The translations under genes were made by a program, and so were the position numbers. From Lysobacter antibioticus HS124 (GTDB lineage Bacteria; Pseudomonadota; Gammaproteobacteria; Xanthomonadales; Xanthomonadaceae): a DNA stretch of 64,000 bases. Location: the NCBI RefSeq assembly GCF_000336385.2, contig NZ_HG424448.1:1-64000 (forward strand), in the 5' to 3' direction. Shown here piece after piece: positions 36,384-44,608 of the stretch (position 1 is its first letter; the number at the start of each line of letters is the position of its first letter). The notes below the pieces were generated by a model. The model was not told the origin of the DNA. It made no database searches and saw nothing but the letters and a program-made list of their open reading frames with translations.

Positions 36384-37022
36384 ATGACGCCATCGCCGCG
36401 CGCCATCCGCCAGATCCGCTGGGCCCTGCTGCCGCTGGCCGCGCTGTGGCTCGGCGCCGCCCAGGCCTTCGTGGTCACCATCTCGCCCGGCACCCGCGCG
36501 GTCTATCTGCGCGTCGGCAACGGCGTGTTCACCGGGACCTATCAAGGCGGCGGCACGCCGGGCAGCGGCGGCACGCTCAACAAAGTCTCGGTGACCGTGC
36601 CGGCCGCGGCGCTCGGCAACGGCACCGACCAGCCGATGACCAGCGACGCCACCCAGACCACCAGCCACTACGACGGCTACACCTTCTGCAACGTGCCCGA
36701 CGAGGTCTACATCGGCGGCTTCTACCGCCGTCCGACCACCACCGGCTCGGCCAGCCTGACCGTGTCTTCGCCCGCCGGGCTGAGCAACGGCAACGGCGAC
36801 AGCATCGCCTTCTCGCAGATCGCCTGGGCCAGCAGCGGCAACGGCGATACCGGCACCCAGCCGATTCCGGCCGGCAGCTTCAACGGCGGCGTGCAGAGCC
36901 TGGCCAGCTTCCCGGCCAACAGCTGGCGCGAGAGCTGCCACCGTTTCCGCTATGCCAACGACGCGGTGGTCGCCGCCGGCACCTACACCGGCCGGGTGGT
37001 CTACACCCTGAGCGCGCCATGA
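36384..37022 (+). CDS. Pilin-like exported protein, probable minor subunit or adhesin
   Basis: 212 aa. Signal peptide ends at LWLGAAQA (about residue 28). The mature part starts FVVTISPGTRAVYLRVGNG and resembles the preceding protein, but it has an insert with two Cys (FCNVPDEV and ESCHRF) that may form a disulfide, and it ends GRVVYTLSAP. A larger, disulfide-bearing paralogue placed second fits a minor or tip subunit. The next gene starts within its stop codon. Confidence 0.65.
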   Translation: MTPSPRAIRQIRWALLPLAALWLGAAQAFVVTISPGTRAVYLRVGNGVFTGTYQGGGTPGSGGTLNKVSVTVPAAALGNGTDQPMTSDATQTTSHYDGYTFCNVPDEVYIGGFYRRPTTTGSASLTVSSPAGLSNGNGDSIAFSQIAWASSGNGDTGTQPIPAGSFNGGVQSLASFPANSWRESCHRFRYANDAVVAAGTYTGRVVYTLSAP

Positions 37023-37477
37023 GCCGCTGGCTGGCGATCGCGCTGCTGTCGCTGTGCGCCGGCCTGGCCCAGGCCGCCACCTTCCGCGTCGATGACAGCG
37101 CCAGCCAGGTGCTGGACAACGACGTGCAAATGAAATGGGACGACGCCGTGCCCGGCCAACACGCGCGCCAGACCGTGTCCGGTGCGCTGACCGTGCGGGT
37201 CCGCCTGGACCTGTCGCCCTGGCAGGGCCGCCAGGGCCGTGTCTACATGACCCTGCCCGCCTCGCCTTCGGGCCCGATCCTGACCCAATGGACCACCCGC
37301 GGCCGCCTGCTGCCGGGCGCGCTGCGCGCCGGCGAGCGCGCCCTGGTCTATGCCGGTCCGCTGCCGGCCGGGCTGCTCGAAGACACCGTGCGCCTGAACC
37401 TGCAGGCCGACGGACAGCGCCTGTCGCGCGCCGAGCAACTGCATTTTTCCTTCGAAGTCGACCTGGACACTCCGTGA
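37019..37477 (+). CDS. Small exported protein of the fimbria-like operon
   Basis: 152 aa. Signal peptide MSRWLAIALLSLCAGLAQAA. The mature part is about 130 residues with predicted beta strands (TFRVDDSASQVLDNDVQMKW, GRVYMTLPASPSGPILTQW) and no Cys after the signal. I recognise no family. Position between the second subunit and the chaperone, and 4-base overlaps on the upstream side, suggest a structural or assembly component. Confidence 0.7.
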   Translation: MSRWLAIALLSLCAGLAQAATFRVDDSASQVLDNDVQMKWDDAVPGQHARQTVSGALTVRVRLDLSPWQGRQGRVYMTLPASPSGPILTQWTTRGRLLPGALRAGERALVYAGPLPAGLLEDTVRLNLQADGQRLSRAEQLHFSFEVDLDTP

Positions 37478-38271
37478 TGCGCCTCGCCCGCCTGCGCACC
37501 CTCGCCGCTCTGCTCGCCTCGCTGCCCGTGTGCGTCGCCGCGCAGGGCTTTTCGGCCCTGGTTTCGCCGCCGCGCTTCGAAGACTCGGCCCGGCCCGGCA
37601 CCACGTATCGCAACGTGGTCGAAATCTCCAATCTGTCGCCGGCGTCGGCGCGCTACACGCTCAAGACCGCCGACTGGCGCCTCGACCCGCAGGGCGCGGC
37701 GATCTTCGACGAAGCGCTGGCGCCGGACAGCTGCCGCCCCTGGGTGGGGCTGGAGGCGGCGCAGATCGAAGTCGGCACGCAGGGCAAGCGCCGCTATCGC
37801 TTCGAAGTCGCGGTGCCGGCCGACGCGCCGGCCGGCGAATGCCGCTTCGCGATCCTGCTCGAAGGCGAACCGGAAACCGTGCGCGGCTCGGTCGCGCTGC
37901 CGGTGTCGGGGCGGATCGGCATCATCGTCTACCTCGCCGTCGGCGACGCCGCCGCGCGGCTTCAGACCCGCGCGATGGCGGTGCAGCGCATCGACGGCCG
38001 CGACCTGCCGGTGCTGGAGATCCACAACGCCGGCAACGCCCATTCGCGCCTGGAAGGCCTGATCGACGGCACCGACGCGCAAGGCCGCAAGATCGCCTTC
38101 GCGCCGTCCAACCTGCCCATCCTGCCGGGCGAAACCCGGTCGATCGCATTGCAACCGCAAGGCGACGATCCGGCCACGCCGGCGCCGCCGATCGCCTATC
38201 CCTTGAAACTCGAGGGCGCATTGGACTGGGACCGGCAGCGGCTCGAACTCGACGCCGTATTGAACCGATGA
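37477..38271 (+). CDS. Periplasmic chaperone, PapD-like
   Basis: 264 aa. Signal peptide ends at PVCVAA (about residue 22). The mature protein opens FSALVSPPRFEDSARPGTTY, then RNVVEISNLSPASARYTLKT, the Ig-like first domain of pilus chaperones; Gly-Arg-Ile-Gly-Ile-Ile-Val-Tyr-Leu-Ala-Val at the interdomain region matches the conserved entry to domain two. It is longer than the classical 230-aa chaperones and closer in style to those of alternate (CS1/spore-coat-U-type) systems. Start ATG at 37477 shares one base with the preceding stop; a GTG three bases upstream is in frame. Confidence 0.78.
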   Translation: MRLARLRTLAALLASLPVCVAAQGFSALVSPPRFEDSARPGTTYRNVVEISNLSPASARYTLKTADWRLDPQGAAIFDEALAPDSCRPWVGLEAAQIEVGTQGKRRYRFEVAVPADAPAGECRFAILLEGEPETVRGSVALPVSGRIGIIVYLAVGDAAARLQTRAMAVQRIDGRDLPVLEIHNAGNAHSRLEGLIDGTDAQGRKIAFAPSNLPILPGETRSIALQPQGDDPATPAPPIAYPLKLEGALDWDRQRLELDAVLNR

Positions 38272-40256
38272 GGTTGCCTCCGCCCGGCTCGCACCGGCTC
38301 GTCCTGCGCCGGCTGGCGTGGTGCGTCGCCGGCGCGCTGGTCGCCGCGCCGGTCGCCGCCAGCGAGACGGCGCCTCCCGCCGGCGCGTATCGCGACCGGA
38401 TCATCGCCCCGCAGGCGCTGGCGCCGCTGCCGCCGGACGAGGACGAAGCGCCGGCCGACGACGACGGCCCGCCGCGCGCGTTGCGCGTCGAGCTGCAACT
38501 GGCGCGCAGCGAGCGCGGCGAGCGCAGCTACGACGAGCACGGCCTTTCGGCGGGCGGGTTCTGGGAAACCGCCGATCACGGCAGCCTGTCGCTGGACGCC
38601 AACCTGTTCCGCAGCGATCGCCTGCACGGCGACGAGGGCCGCGACTGGGGCGGACTGGCCACGTTGTGGCAACGCAATCTGTATCTCGACGGCGGCTGGC
38701 GCGTGGACAACGGCCTGGGCGTGCTCAATACGCCGGCGCCGGAGCTGCAGCGCAATCAATACCGCTTTTTCCTGCCGACCGCGCCGCTGGCCGGTGCCAG
38801 CACGCAATGGCGGCAGGACGCCGACGGCACCTCGGCGTACGCCGCGTTCGGCCGCGCCGGCGTCTACGACGGCCGGCGCATGGCCGGCTTCGACCCCGGC
38901 GACGGCCGGGTCGCGGCGGCCGGTGTGCAATGGCGCAGCGGCGCCGGCTGGAACCAGTCGCTGGCGGTGCTGGGCAGCGGCGGCCGGATCGTCGCCGACG
39001 GCCGCGGCGATCTGGACTTCGCCTCCGGCGACAGCCAGGCCGCGCACTGGGCGGCCGGCTGGCGCAGCGAACGCGACAGCGTGCAGTTCAATCTGCTCGG
39101 CAGCCGCAACGACGGCCGCGACGCCGCCGGCGGCTGGATCGACGCCAGCGCCCGGCGCGGCCGCTATCGCCACCACTACGGCGTGTTTTCGCTCGACCCC
39201 GGCCTGGCCTGGGGCGCGCTGCCGATCAACCAGGACGTGCGCGGCGGCTACTACCGCCTGGGCTATCAGTACGGCCGCTGGCAATGGAACGCCGGCGTCG
39301 ACGACATCCGCTCCATCAGCGGCGACGGCTTCGACGGCCAGTACGCCACCGCCTACGCGCGCTATCAGGCCAGCAGCCGGCTCGGCTACGGCGCCAGCCT
39401 CAGTCTGCGCCACGCCGACGGCGACGCGCATGCGCTGCAGTTGTTCGCCGACCGTAGCGGCGAGTGGGGCCAGACCCGGCTGCAATTCGATCACGCCGAC
39501 GGCGACGGCCTCGGCCGCAGCTGGCAGGCCAGCATCGATCAGGCGCTGCCGCTGCGCGCCGGCCGGCGCTTGTCGGTGTCGCTGGGCTACGGCGAGATCG
39601 CCGACGCCGACGCCGGTTCCACCCGCACCGCCACGCTGGCCTTCTACGGCGGCCTGGCCCTGGGCTCGCGCGTCAGCCTCGACGGCAATGCACGCTGGAC
39701 TTACGGCGACGGCGCCAGCGCCTTGCGCGGCACCGACCTCAATCTCGGCCTGGACTGGCGCATCGCTCCGCGCTGGTCGCTGAACCTGGCCGTCTACCAG
39801 AGCCGCGGCCGCCAACGCTCGCCGTTCGCGCTCGATCCGCTGGCGATCGAGTCGCCGTTCCTGGCCCTGCCGCGCGAGCGCTCGGCGCTGTTGAGCCTGC
39901 GTTACGACCGTCAGCGCGGCCGCAGCCAGGCGGTGCTCGGTGGCGCGCCGGGCGCGGCCACCGGCCACGTCGCCGGCTCGCTGTTCCTCGACGACAACGA
40001 CGACGGCGTGCGTGCCGCTTCCGAACAGGCCGCGGCCAACGTCACCGTGGTGCTCGACGGACGCTACGCCGTACGCACCGACAGCAACGGCGAATTCGCC
40101 TTCCCGCGCGTGTCGGTCGGCGAACACACCCTGGAGGTCGTCGCCGACAACCTGCCGCTGCCGTGGTCGCTGCGCGAGTCGTCGGCCCGCCGCCGGATCG
40201 AAGTCAGCGTGCGGCGCACCGCGCGGGTCGATATTCCCGCGGTGCGGCCGCGATGA
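38268..40256 (+). CDS. Outer-membrane barrel protein with C-terminal Sdr/CNA-B-like domain (usher candidate)
   Basis: 662 aa. Signal peptide about 1-31 (ends APVAA). An acidic Pro-rich linker (50-65) is followed by about 470 residues of alternating, aromatic-rich short strands (QYRFFLPTAPL, RRGRYRHHYGVFSLDPG, GGYYRLGYQYGRWQWNAG), as in a large beta barrel. Residues about 565-655 form a separate domain: GSLFLDDNDDGVRAASEQAA, VVLDGRYAVRTDSNGEFAFP, VGEHTLEVVADNLPLPW, like SdrD B/CNA-B or carboxypeptidase-regulatory repeats. The position (after subunits and chaperone) is that of an usher, but the typical N-terminal usher domain, plug and 800-plus length are absent. Confidence 0.7.
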   Translation: MRLPPPGSHRLVLRRLAWCVAGALVAAPVAASETAPPAGAYRDRIIAPQALAPLPPDEDEAPADDDGPPRALRVELQLARSERGERSYDEHGLSAGGFWETADHGSLSLDANLFRSDRLHGDEGRDWGGLATLWQRNLYLDGGWRVDNGLGVLNTPAPELQRNQYRFFLPTAPLAGASTQWRQDADGTSAYAAFGRAGVYDGRRMAGFDPGDGRVAAAGVQWRSGAGWNQSLAVLGSGGRIVADGRGDLDFASGDSQAAHWAAGWRSERDSVQFNLLGSRNDGRDAAGGWIDASARRGRYRHHYGVFSLDPGLAWGALPINQDVRGGYYRLGYQYGRWQWNAGVDDIRSISGDGFDGQYATAYARYQASSRLGYGASLSLRHADGDAHALQLFADRSGEWGQTRLQFDHADGDGLGRSWQASIDQALPLRAGRRLSVSLGYGEIADADAGSTRTATLAFYGGLALGSRVSLDGNARWTYGDGASALRGTDLNLGLDWRIAPRWSLNLAVYQSRGRQRSPFALDPLAIESPFLALPRERSALLSLRYDRQRGRSQAVLGGAPGAATGHVAGSLFLDDNDDGVRAASEQAAANVTVVLDGRYAVRTDSNGEFAFPRVSVGEHTLEVVADNLPLPWSLRESSARRRIEVSVRRTARVDIPAVRPR

Positions 40257-41059
40257 GCGCCTTGCCCGCACCGCCGCGTTCCGCGCCGTCCGCGCCGCAG
40301 CGCCGCAGCGCGTCGGGCGCGTTCGCCATCGCGTTCCAGCCTATCGTCGATCTCGACCGGCGCGAGGTGTTCGCCTACGAAGCGCTCGGCCGCCGCGCCG
40401 GCAGCGACGGCGCCGCCGCGCTGTTCGCCGGCCTCGACGCGCCGGCGCGCGCCGACCTGGAACGGCGCTTGGCCCGCGCCGCACTGCGCGCCGCCGCGCA
40501 CCTGCCCGGCGCGCAACGGCTGTCGATCAACCTCGGCCCGTCGATGCTCGGCGATCCGATCGCCCTGCACGAACTGCACCGCCAAGCGCAGACGCTGGGG
40601 CTGGACGGCCGGCGCATCGTGTTCGAATTCCCCGAGTCCAGCCCGATCGCGCGCAGCGCCTGGAGTCAGGCGCAACGGTTGTTGCGCGACTGGGGCTACG
40701 CCACCGCGATCGACGATTTCGGCGCCGGCTACGCGGGCCTGGAGTTGCTCGCCGATTGCGCGCCGGACCTGATCAAGATCGACATCGGCCTGGTCCGCGG
40801 CATCGCCGCCGACCGCGCCCGCCAGGTGATCGTTGCCGGCCTGGTCTCGATCGCCGCCCAGCTCGGCATCGCCCTGATCGCCGAAGGCGTGGAAACTCAG
40901 GCCGACGCGGCCCAGCTCAAATCGATGGGCATCGTCCTGCAGCAAGGCTATCTGTACGCCCGCGCCCAGGTCGGCCGTTGGCCGCAGCCCGCGCCCGAAA
41001 CCTGGGCGGCGACGGGCGCACGCGCGATCGACCGCCGCGCCGACCGCAGCATTCGGTAA
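40253..41059 (+). CDS. EAL-domain cyclic-di-GMP phosphodiesterase
   Basis: 268 aa stand-alone EAL domain, no membrane span or sensor domain. Catalytic and metal residues look complete: YEALGR (Glu43-Leu45), SINL, FEFPES, IDDFGAGYAGL, IKID, EGVET and the late Gln-Gly-Tyr-Leu-Tyr-Ala. It should hydrolyse c-di-GMP to pGpG. Start overlaps the barrel-gene stop by 4 bases, so it is made with the surface structure; by analogy to fimbrial-operon phosphodiesterases such as MrkJ it may tune the operon or local c-di-GMP. Confidence 0.9.
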   Translation: MSALPAPPRSAPSAPQRRSASGAFAIAFQPIVDLDRREVFAYEALGRRAGSDGAAALFAGLDAPARADLERRLARAALRAAAHLPGAQRLSINLGPSMLGDPIALHELHRQAQTLGLDGRRIVFEFPESSPIARSAWSQAQRLLRDWGYATAIDDFGAGYAGLELLADCAPDLIKIDIGLVRGIAADRARQVIVAGLVSIAAQLGIALIAEGVETQADAAQLKSMGIVLQQGYLYARAQVGRWPQPAPETWAATGARAIDRRADRSIR

Positions 41060-41154
41060 GGCGGCGCGCGGCACGGCCGCGTGCCCCGTTTGCGCAGAAG
41101 CGGCGGGGCCGGGCTTCGGTCGATGGCGCAGGCCGGGGCGCCCGCGCGTGCCTT

Positions 41155-41178
41155 GGTCGCGGCTTGCGCCGCTCCTAC
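41155..41178 (-). repeat. REP unit that supplies the creC stop codon
   Basis: Plus strand reads GGTCGCGGCTTGCGCCGCTC then CTAC; the CTA at 41175-41177 is the TAG stop of creC, in the same register as at opgH. Confidence 0.85.
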
Positions 41179-42620
41179 TCCGGAATGGACAGGGCGGCGA
41201 TCGCGCCGGGCTCGCCGTCGCGGTTGCGCAGTTGCGCGCTGCCGCCGTGCAGGGACGCGACCTCGGCGACGAAGCACAGCCCCAGACCGCTGCTGCGGCT
41301 GCCCCCGGCCGGCCGCGGCAGCGAATAGAAGCGTTCGAACACCCGCCCCACCGCATAGTCCGGCACCCCGGGGCCGCGATCGCCGACCTCGACCCGCTGC
41401 GCCTCGCCGATGCGTTGCAGGCGCAACACGATCTCGCCGCCCGGCGGCGAAAAATCGGCTGCATTGTCGAGCAGGTTGATCAACGCCTGACGCAGCAGGA
41501 AAGCGTCGCCGCGCACCGGCGGCAGGCTCGGGTCCAGGTCCAGCAACAGCCGCGCGCCGGCGCCGTCGATGCGCTGCGCGCAATGCTCGGCCGCCTCGCG
41601 CGCGATCGCCGCCAACGCCACCGGTTCGGGCCGTTCCAGGCGTTGGCGATGTTCGACCGCCGCCAGCGCCAGCAGCTTGTCGATCATCTGCGCCAGGCGC
41701 TCGGCCTGACGGCGGATGCTGCCGGCGAAGCGCGCGCGGTCGGCATCGGGCATCGGCGCATCGCCGGGCGGCGATTCCAGCAATTCGGCGCTGCCGCGGA
41801 TCGCCGCCAACGGGCTCTTCATTTCGTGGGTCAGCGTATGCACGTATTGCTCGACGTACTGCTTGCCCTCCAGGCGCGCACGCATGGTCTCCAACGCCTG
41901 ACCGAGTTCGCCGAACTCGCCGGCGGCGTCCGGCGGGTCGGCGCGCTTGCCCGCGGTGACCGCCTGCGCGTAGCGCCGCAGCAGGCCGATCTGGCGCGAC
42001 AGCCACCACGACACGATCACCCCGATGGCCAGCGCCGCGCCCATCAGCACGAAGCCCCAGCGCGTCACCACCGCCTGGCTGCGGGCGATGAACGGCGCGA
42101 TCGCGGCGTTCGGCTTGGCCACGGTCAACGAACCGATCACCCGGCCGCGCTCGTCGCGGATCGGAGCGGCCACGTGCATCACGGTGTCGTCCGGGCGCGC
42201 CGGATCGACCGCGCTGGAGCGCGCGCCGTAGCGGCCGCGCAGGGTCAGGTAGACGTCGTTCCAGCGCGAATAGTCCTGCCCCACCGCGACGCCGCTGCTG
42301 TCGAACACGACGATGCCGCGCGCGTCGGTCACGTAGACGCGATAGCTGGTTTCCGGCTTGCGGAAGCCCCAGATCGCCGCGCCGACGTCGCGTCCGTCCA
42401 GCGAGCGCACGCGCTTGGCGAAGTCGCCGCGGTCGATGCGGCCGGCGAGGAAATCGTCGGTGGCCAGTTCGGCCAGCACGTTGGCGGTGTCGACCAGAGT
42501 GTCTTCCATCGCCTGGCGCACGCCGGGCTTGACCTCGGCCACGAACACCCGCACCAGCAACAACGCCGCGACCGCGACGATCAGGAAGTAGCCGAGGAAG
42601 ATCCGCAGTCCGATGCGCAC
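41175..42620 (-). CDS. creC: Sensor histidine kinase CreC
   Basis: 481 aa inner-membrane kinase. TM1 about 7-27, periplasmic sensor about 28-182 with the CreC-typical VAEVKPGVRQAMEDTLVDTA and NVLAELATDDFLAG, TM2 about 187-206, HAMP, HisKA His265 in HTLTHEMKSPLAAIRG, ATPase N box INLLDNAADFSPPGG, G boxes DRGPGVPD and SSGLGLCFV. Partner of creB 13 bases upstream. The GTG at 42620 puts the conserved MRIGLRIFLGYFLIV at the N-terminus. The stop codon is part of a REP unit; creD, the expected neighbour, is absent here. Confidence 0.94.
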   Translation of the reverse strand: MRIGLRIFLGYFLIVAVAALLLVRVFVAEVKPGVRQAMEDTLVDTANVLAELATDDFLAGRIDRGDFAKRVRSLDGRDVGAAIWGFRKPETSYRVYVTDARGIVVFDSSGVAVGQDYSRWNDVYLTLRGRYGARSSAVDPARPDDTVMHVAAPIRDERGRVIGSLTVAKPNAAIAPFIARSQAVVTRWGFVLMGAALAIGVIVSWWLSRQIGLLRRYAQAVTAGKRADPPDAAGEFGELGQALETMRARLEGKQYVEQYVHTLTHEMKSPLAAIRGSAELLESPPGDAPMPDADRARFAGSIRRQAERLAQMIDKLLALAAVEHRQRLERPEPVALAAIAREAAEHCAQRIDGAGARLLLDLDPSLPPVRGDAFLLRQALINLLDNAADFSPPGGEIVLRLQRIGEAQRVEVGDRGPGVPDYAVGRVFERFYSLPRPAGGSRSSGLGLCFVAEVASLHGGSAQLRNRDGEPGAIAALSIPE

Positions 42621-42633
42621 GAGCGGCCCCGGC

Positions 42634-43311
42634 TTAGGCGTTGTCGAGCGAGTAGCCCAGTCCGCGGTGGGTGCGGATCGGGTCGGCGTCGGCGGCGACT
42701 TCGCGCAGCTTGGCGCGCAGGGTCTTGATATGGGTGTCGACGGTGCGGTCGCCGCTGTCCAGCGCATCGCCCCAGACCCGGTCCATCAACTGCGCGCGCG
42801 ACAGCACCGCGCCCGGGCGCTGCAACAAAGCGGCCAGCAGGCCGTACTCGTAGCGGGTCAGGTCCAGGGCCTGGCCGCGGTAGCGGATGCGCTTGCCCTC
42901 GGCGTCGTGGACGAAGCCCTCCTCGGTCGCCGGCGCGGCCTCGCTGCCGCCGGGACGCAGCCGGCGCAGCACCACCCGCACCCGGGTCGCCAGTTCGCGC
43001 GGCGAGAACGGCTTGGTCACGTAGTCGTCGGCGCCGATCTCCAGGCCGAGGATACGGTCGGCCTCGGCGTTCTGCGCGGTCAGGAAGATCACCGGCAGAT
43101 CGCGCTCGCGGCGCAGCTCGCGGCACAGCGCGAAACCGCCGATGTCGGGCAGGCCGACGTCCAGCACCGCCAGGTCGAACGCCCCGCGCGCCGCCTCGCG
43201 CAGCGCCTCGCCCCCGGTCAGGCAATGCACCGCCTCGTAGCCCTCCGCGCGCAGCGCGTACAACACGGTGTCGGCGATGGCGGATTCGTCTTCTACCAGA
43301 AGGATGCGCAT
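42634..43311 (-). CDS. creB: Response regulator CreB
   Basis: 225 aa OmpR-family regulator. Receiver: VEDES, Asp51 in LAVLDVGLPDIGGF, FLTAQNAE, YVTKPFSPRELATRV. Winged helix: LTRYEYGLLAALLQRPGAVL, RTVDTHIKTLRAKL and HRGLGYSL. Layout and the direct link to creC identify CreB, which answers to growth-medium and cell-wall stress and activates creD in other bacteria. No cre tag (TTCAC-N6-TTCAC) was evident by eye near creD or here. Confidence 0.93.
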   Translation of the reverse strand: MRILLVEDESAIADTVLYALRAEGYEAVHCLTGGEALREAARGAFDLAVLDVGLPDIGGFALCRELRRERDLPVIFLTAQNAEADRILGLEIGADDYVTKPFSPRELATRVRVVLRRLRPGGSEAAPATEEGFVHDAEGKRIRYRGQALDLTRYEYGLLAALLQRPGAVLSRAQLMDRVWGDALDSGDRTVDTHIKTLRAKLREVAADADPIRTHRGLGYSLDNA

Positions 43312-43489
43312 GGGGCGGGGATTGGGGATTCGGGATGGGGGATGGGCGAAGCGCCGCGTCGCCCATGATGCCTGTTCGGCCTGCGGGCTGCCGCTTTCGC
43401 GGCGCGACTCGCCCAGGCCCCATAATGTCCCGGGGACTGCTTGTTTGCTTTTCCCAATCCCCGATCCCGAAACCCAATCCCGGCCGAAA

Positions 43490-44350
43490 ATGAACTACCG
43501 CCACGCCTTCCACGCCGGCAACCACGCCGATGTGCTCAAACACGTCGCCCTGCTGGCCTTGTGCGATGCGCTGACCGTCAAGCCGGCGCCGCTGTTCGCG
43601 CTCGATACCCATGCCGGGCGCGGGTTGTACCCCCTGGACGGCAATTCGGCCCAGCGCACCGGCGAAGCCGAGGGCGGAATCGGCCGGCTGATCGCCGAGG
43701 CGCCGAAACAACCGGCGATCGCGCGCTATCTGGCCGCGGTGCGGGCCTGCCGCAGCGTGCACGGGCCGGCCGCCTACCCGGGTTCGCCCTGGTTGCTGGC
43801 GCATGCCCTGCGCGAGGACGACCGCATCGCCGCCTGCGAACTGCAGCCGGAGGAAGCCGGCCAGCTCCGGCAGCACTTCCATGCCGACCCGCGCATGGCC
43901 GTGCACGCCCGCGACGGCTACGCGGCGATGAAGGCGCTGTTGCCGCCCAAGATCGGCGCCACCCGCTACAACCGCGGCCTGGTCCTGATCGACCCGCCGT
44001 ACGAAGCGCAGTTGGAGGAGTTCGACACCGCCCTGGCGGCGCTGCGCGAGGGCCTGGGCCGATGGCCGCAGGGCTGTTACGCGCTGTGGTATCCGATCAA
44101 GCGCCGGCGCGCGCTGCAGCCGTTCTACCGCCGCGCCGCCGCGCTGCCGGCCAAGTCCATCCTGACCGCCGAACTGCTGGTGCGCGCCGACGATTCGCCG
44201 CTGCGCATGAACGGCAGCGGCCTGTTGCTGCTCAACGCGCCGTGGCAGTTGGACGAGACCCTGACCGCGGTGCTGCCGGCATTGGCGCGCACGCTCGGCG
44301 AAACCTCTGCCGCCGAAGGCGGCTTGAACTGGCTCAAGCGGCCCGACTGA
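43490..44350 (+). CDS. rlmJ: 23S rRNA (adenine(2030)-N6)-methyltransferase RlmJ
   Basis: 286 aa. N-terminus NYRHAFHAGNHADVLKHVAL is the RlmJ/YhiR signature; SAM motif I FALDTHAGRGLYPL; catalytic DPPYE (DPPY of N6-adenine methylases) in GLVLIDPPYEAQLEEFDTAL; CYALWYPIK follows. Full family length. Start ATG at 43490. The preceding gap (43312-43489) has degenerate GGGATTSG-like repeats and no gene. Confidence 0.96.
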   Translation: MNYRHAFHAGNHADVLKHVALLALCDALTVKPAPLFALDTHAGRGLYPLDGNSAQRTGEAEGGIGRLIAEAPKQPAIARYLAAVRACRSVHGPAAYPGSPWLLAHALREDDRIAACELQPEEAGQLRQHFHADPRMAVHARDGYAAMKALLPPKIGATRYNRGLVLIDPPYEAQLEEFDTALAALREGLGRWPQGCYALWYPIKRRRALQPFYRRAAALPAKSILTAELLVRADDSPLRMNGSGLLLLNAPWQLDETLTAVLPALARTLGETSAAEGGLNWLKRPD

Positions 44351-44608
44351 GCCCCGCGCAGCGGCACGCTGCAACGCAGCGGAAATCGCGTTCCAGCGCA
44401 CGCTTGCGCCGCCGTGCGCGCCGTCCCGCCGGCACGTCGGCATCGCTGCGCGGGAGCCGCGCGCGCTTGGCGTGGCCGGCTTGCGCCGCATCCGCATGCC
44501 CGCGGCCGTGCCGCTGCGCGCCGGCGCCGGGCGGCGACGGCTTGCGCGAGCGCGGCGGGCGTCGTATCACGGCGCCGCCCAATGACGGGCTGAAGAGAGG
44601 GAATTCGA

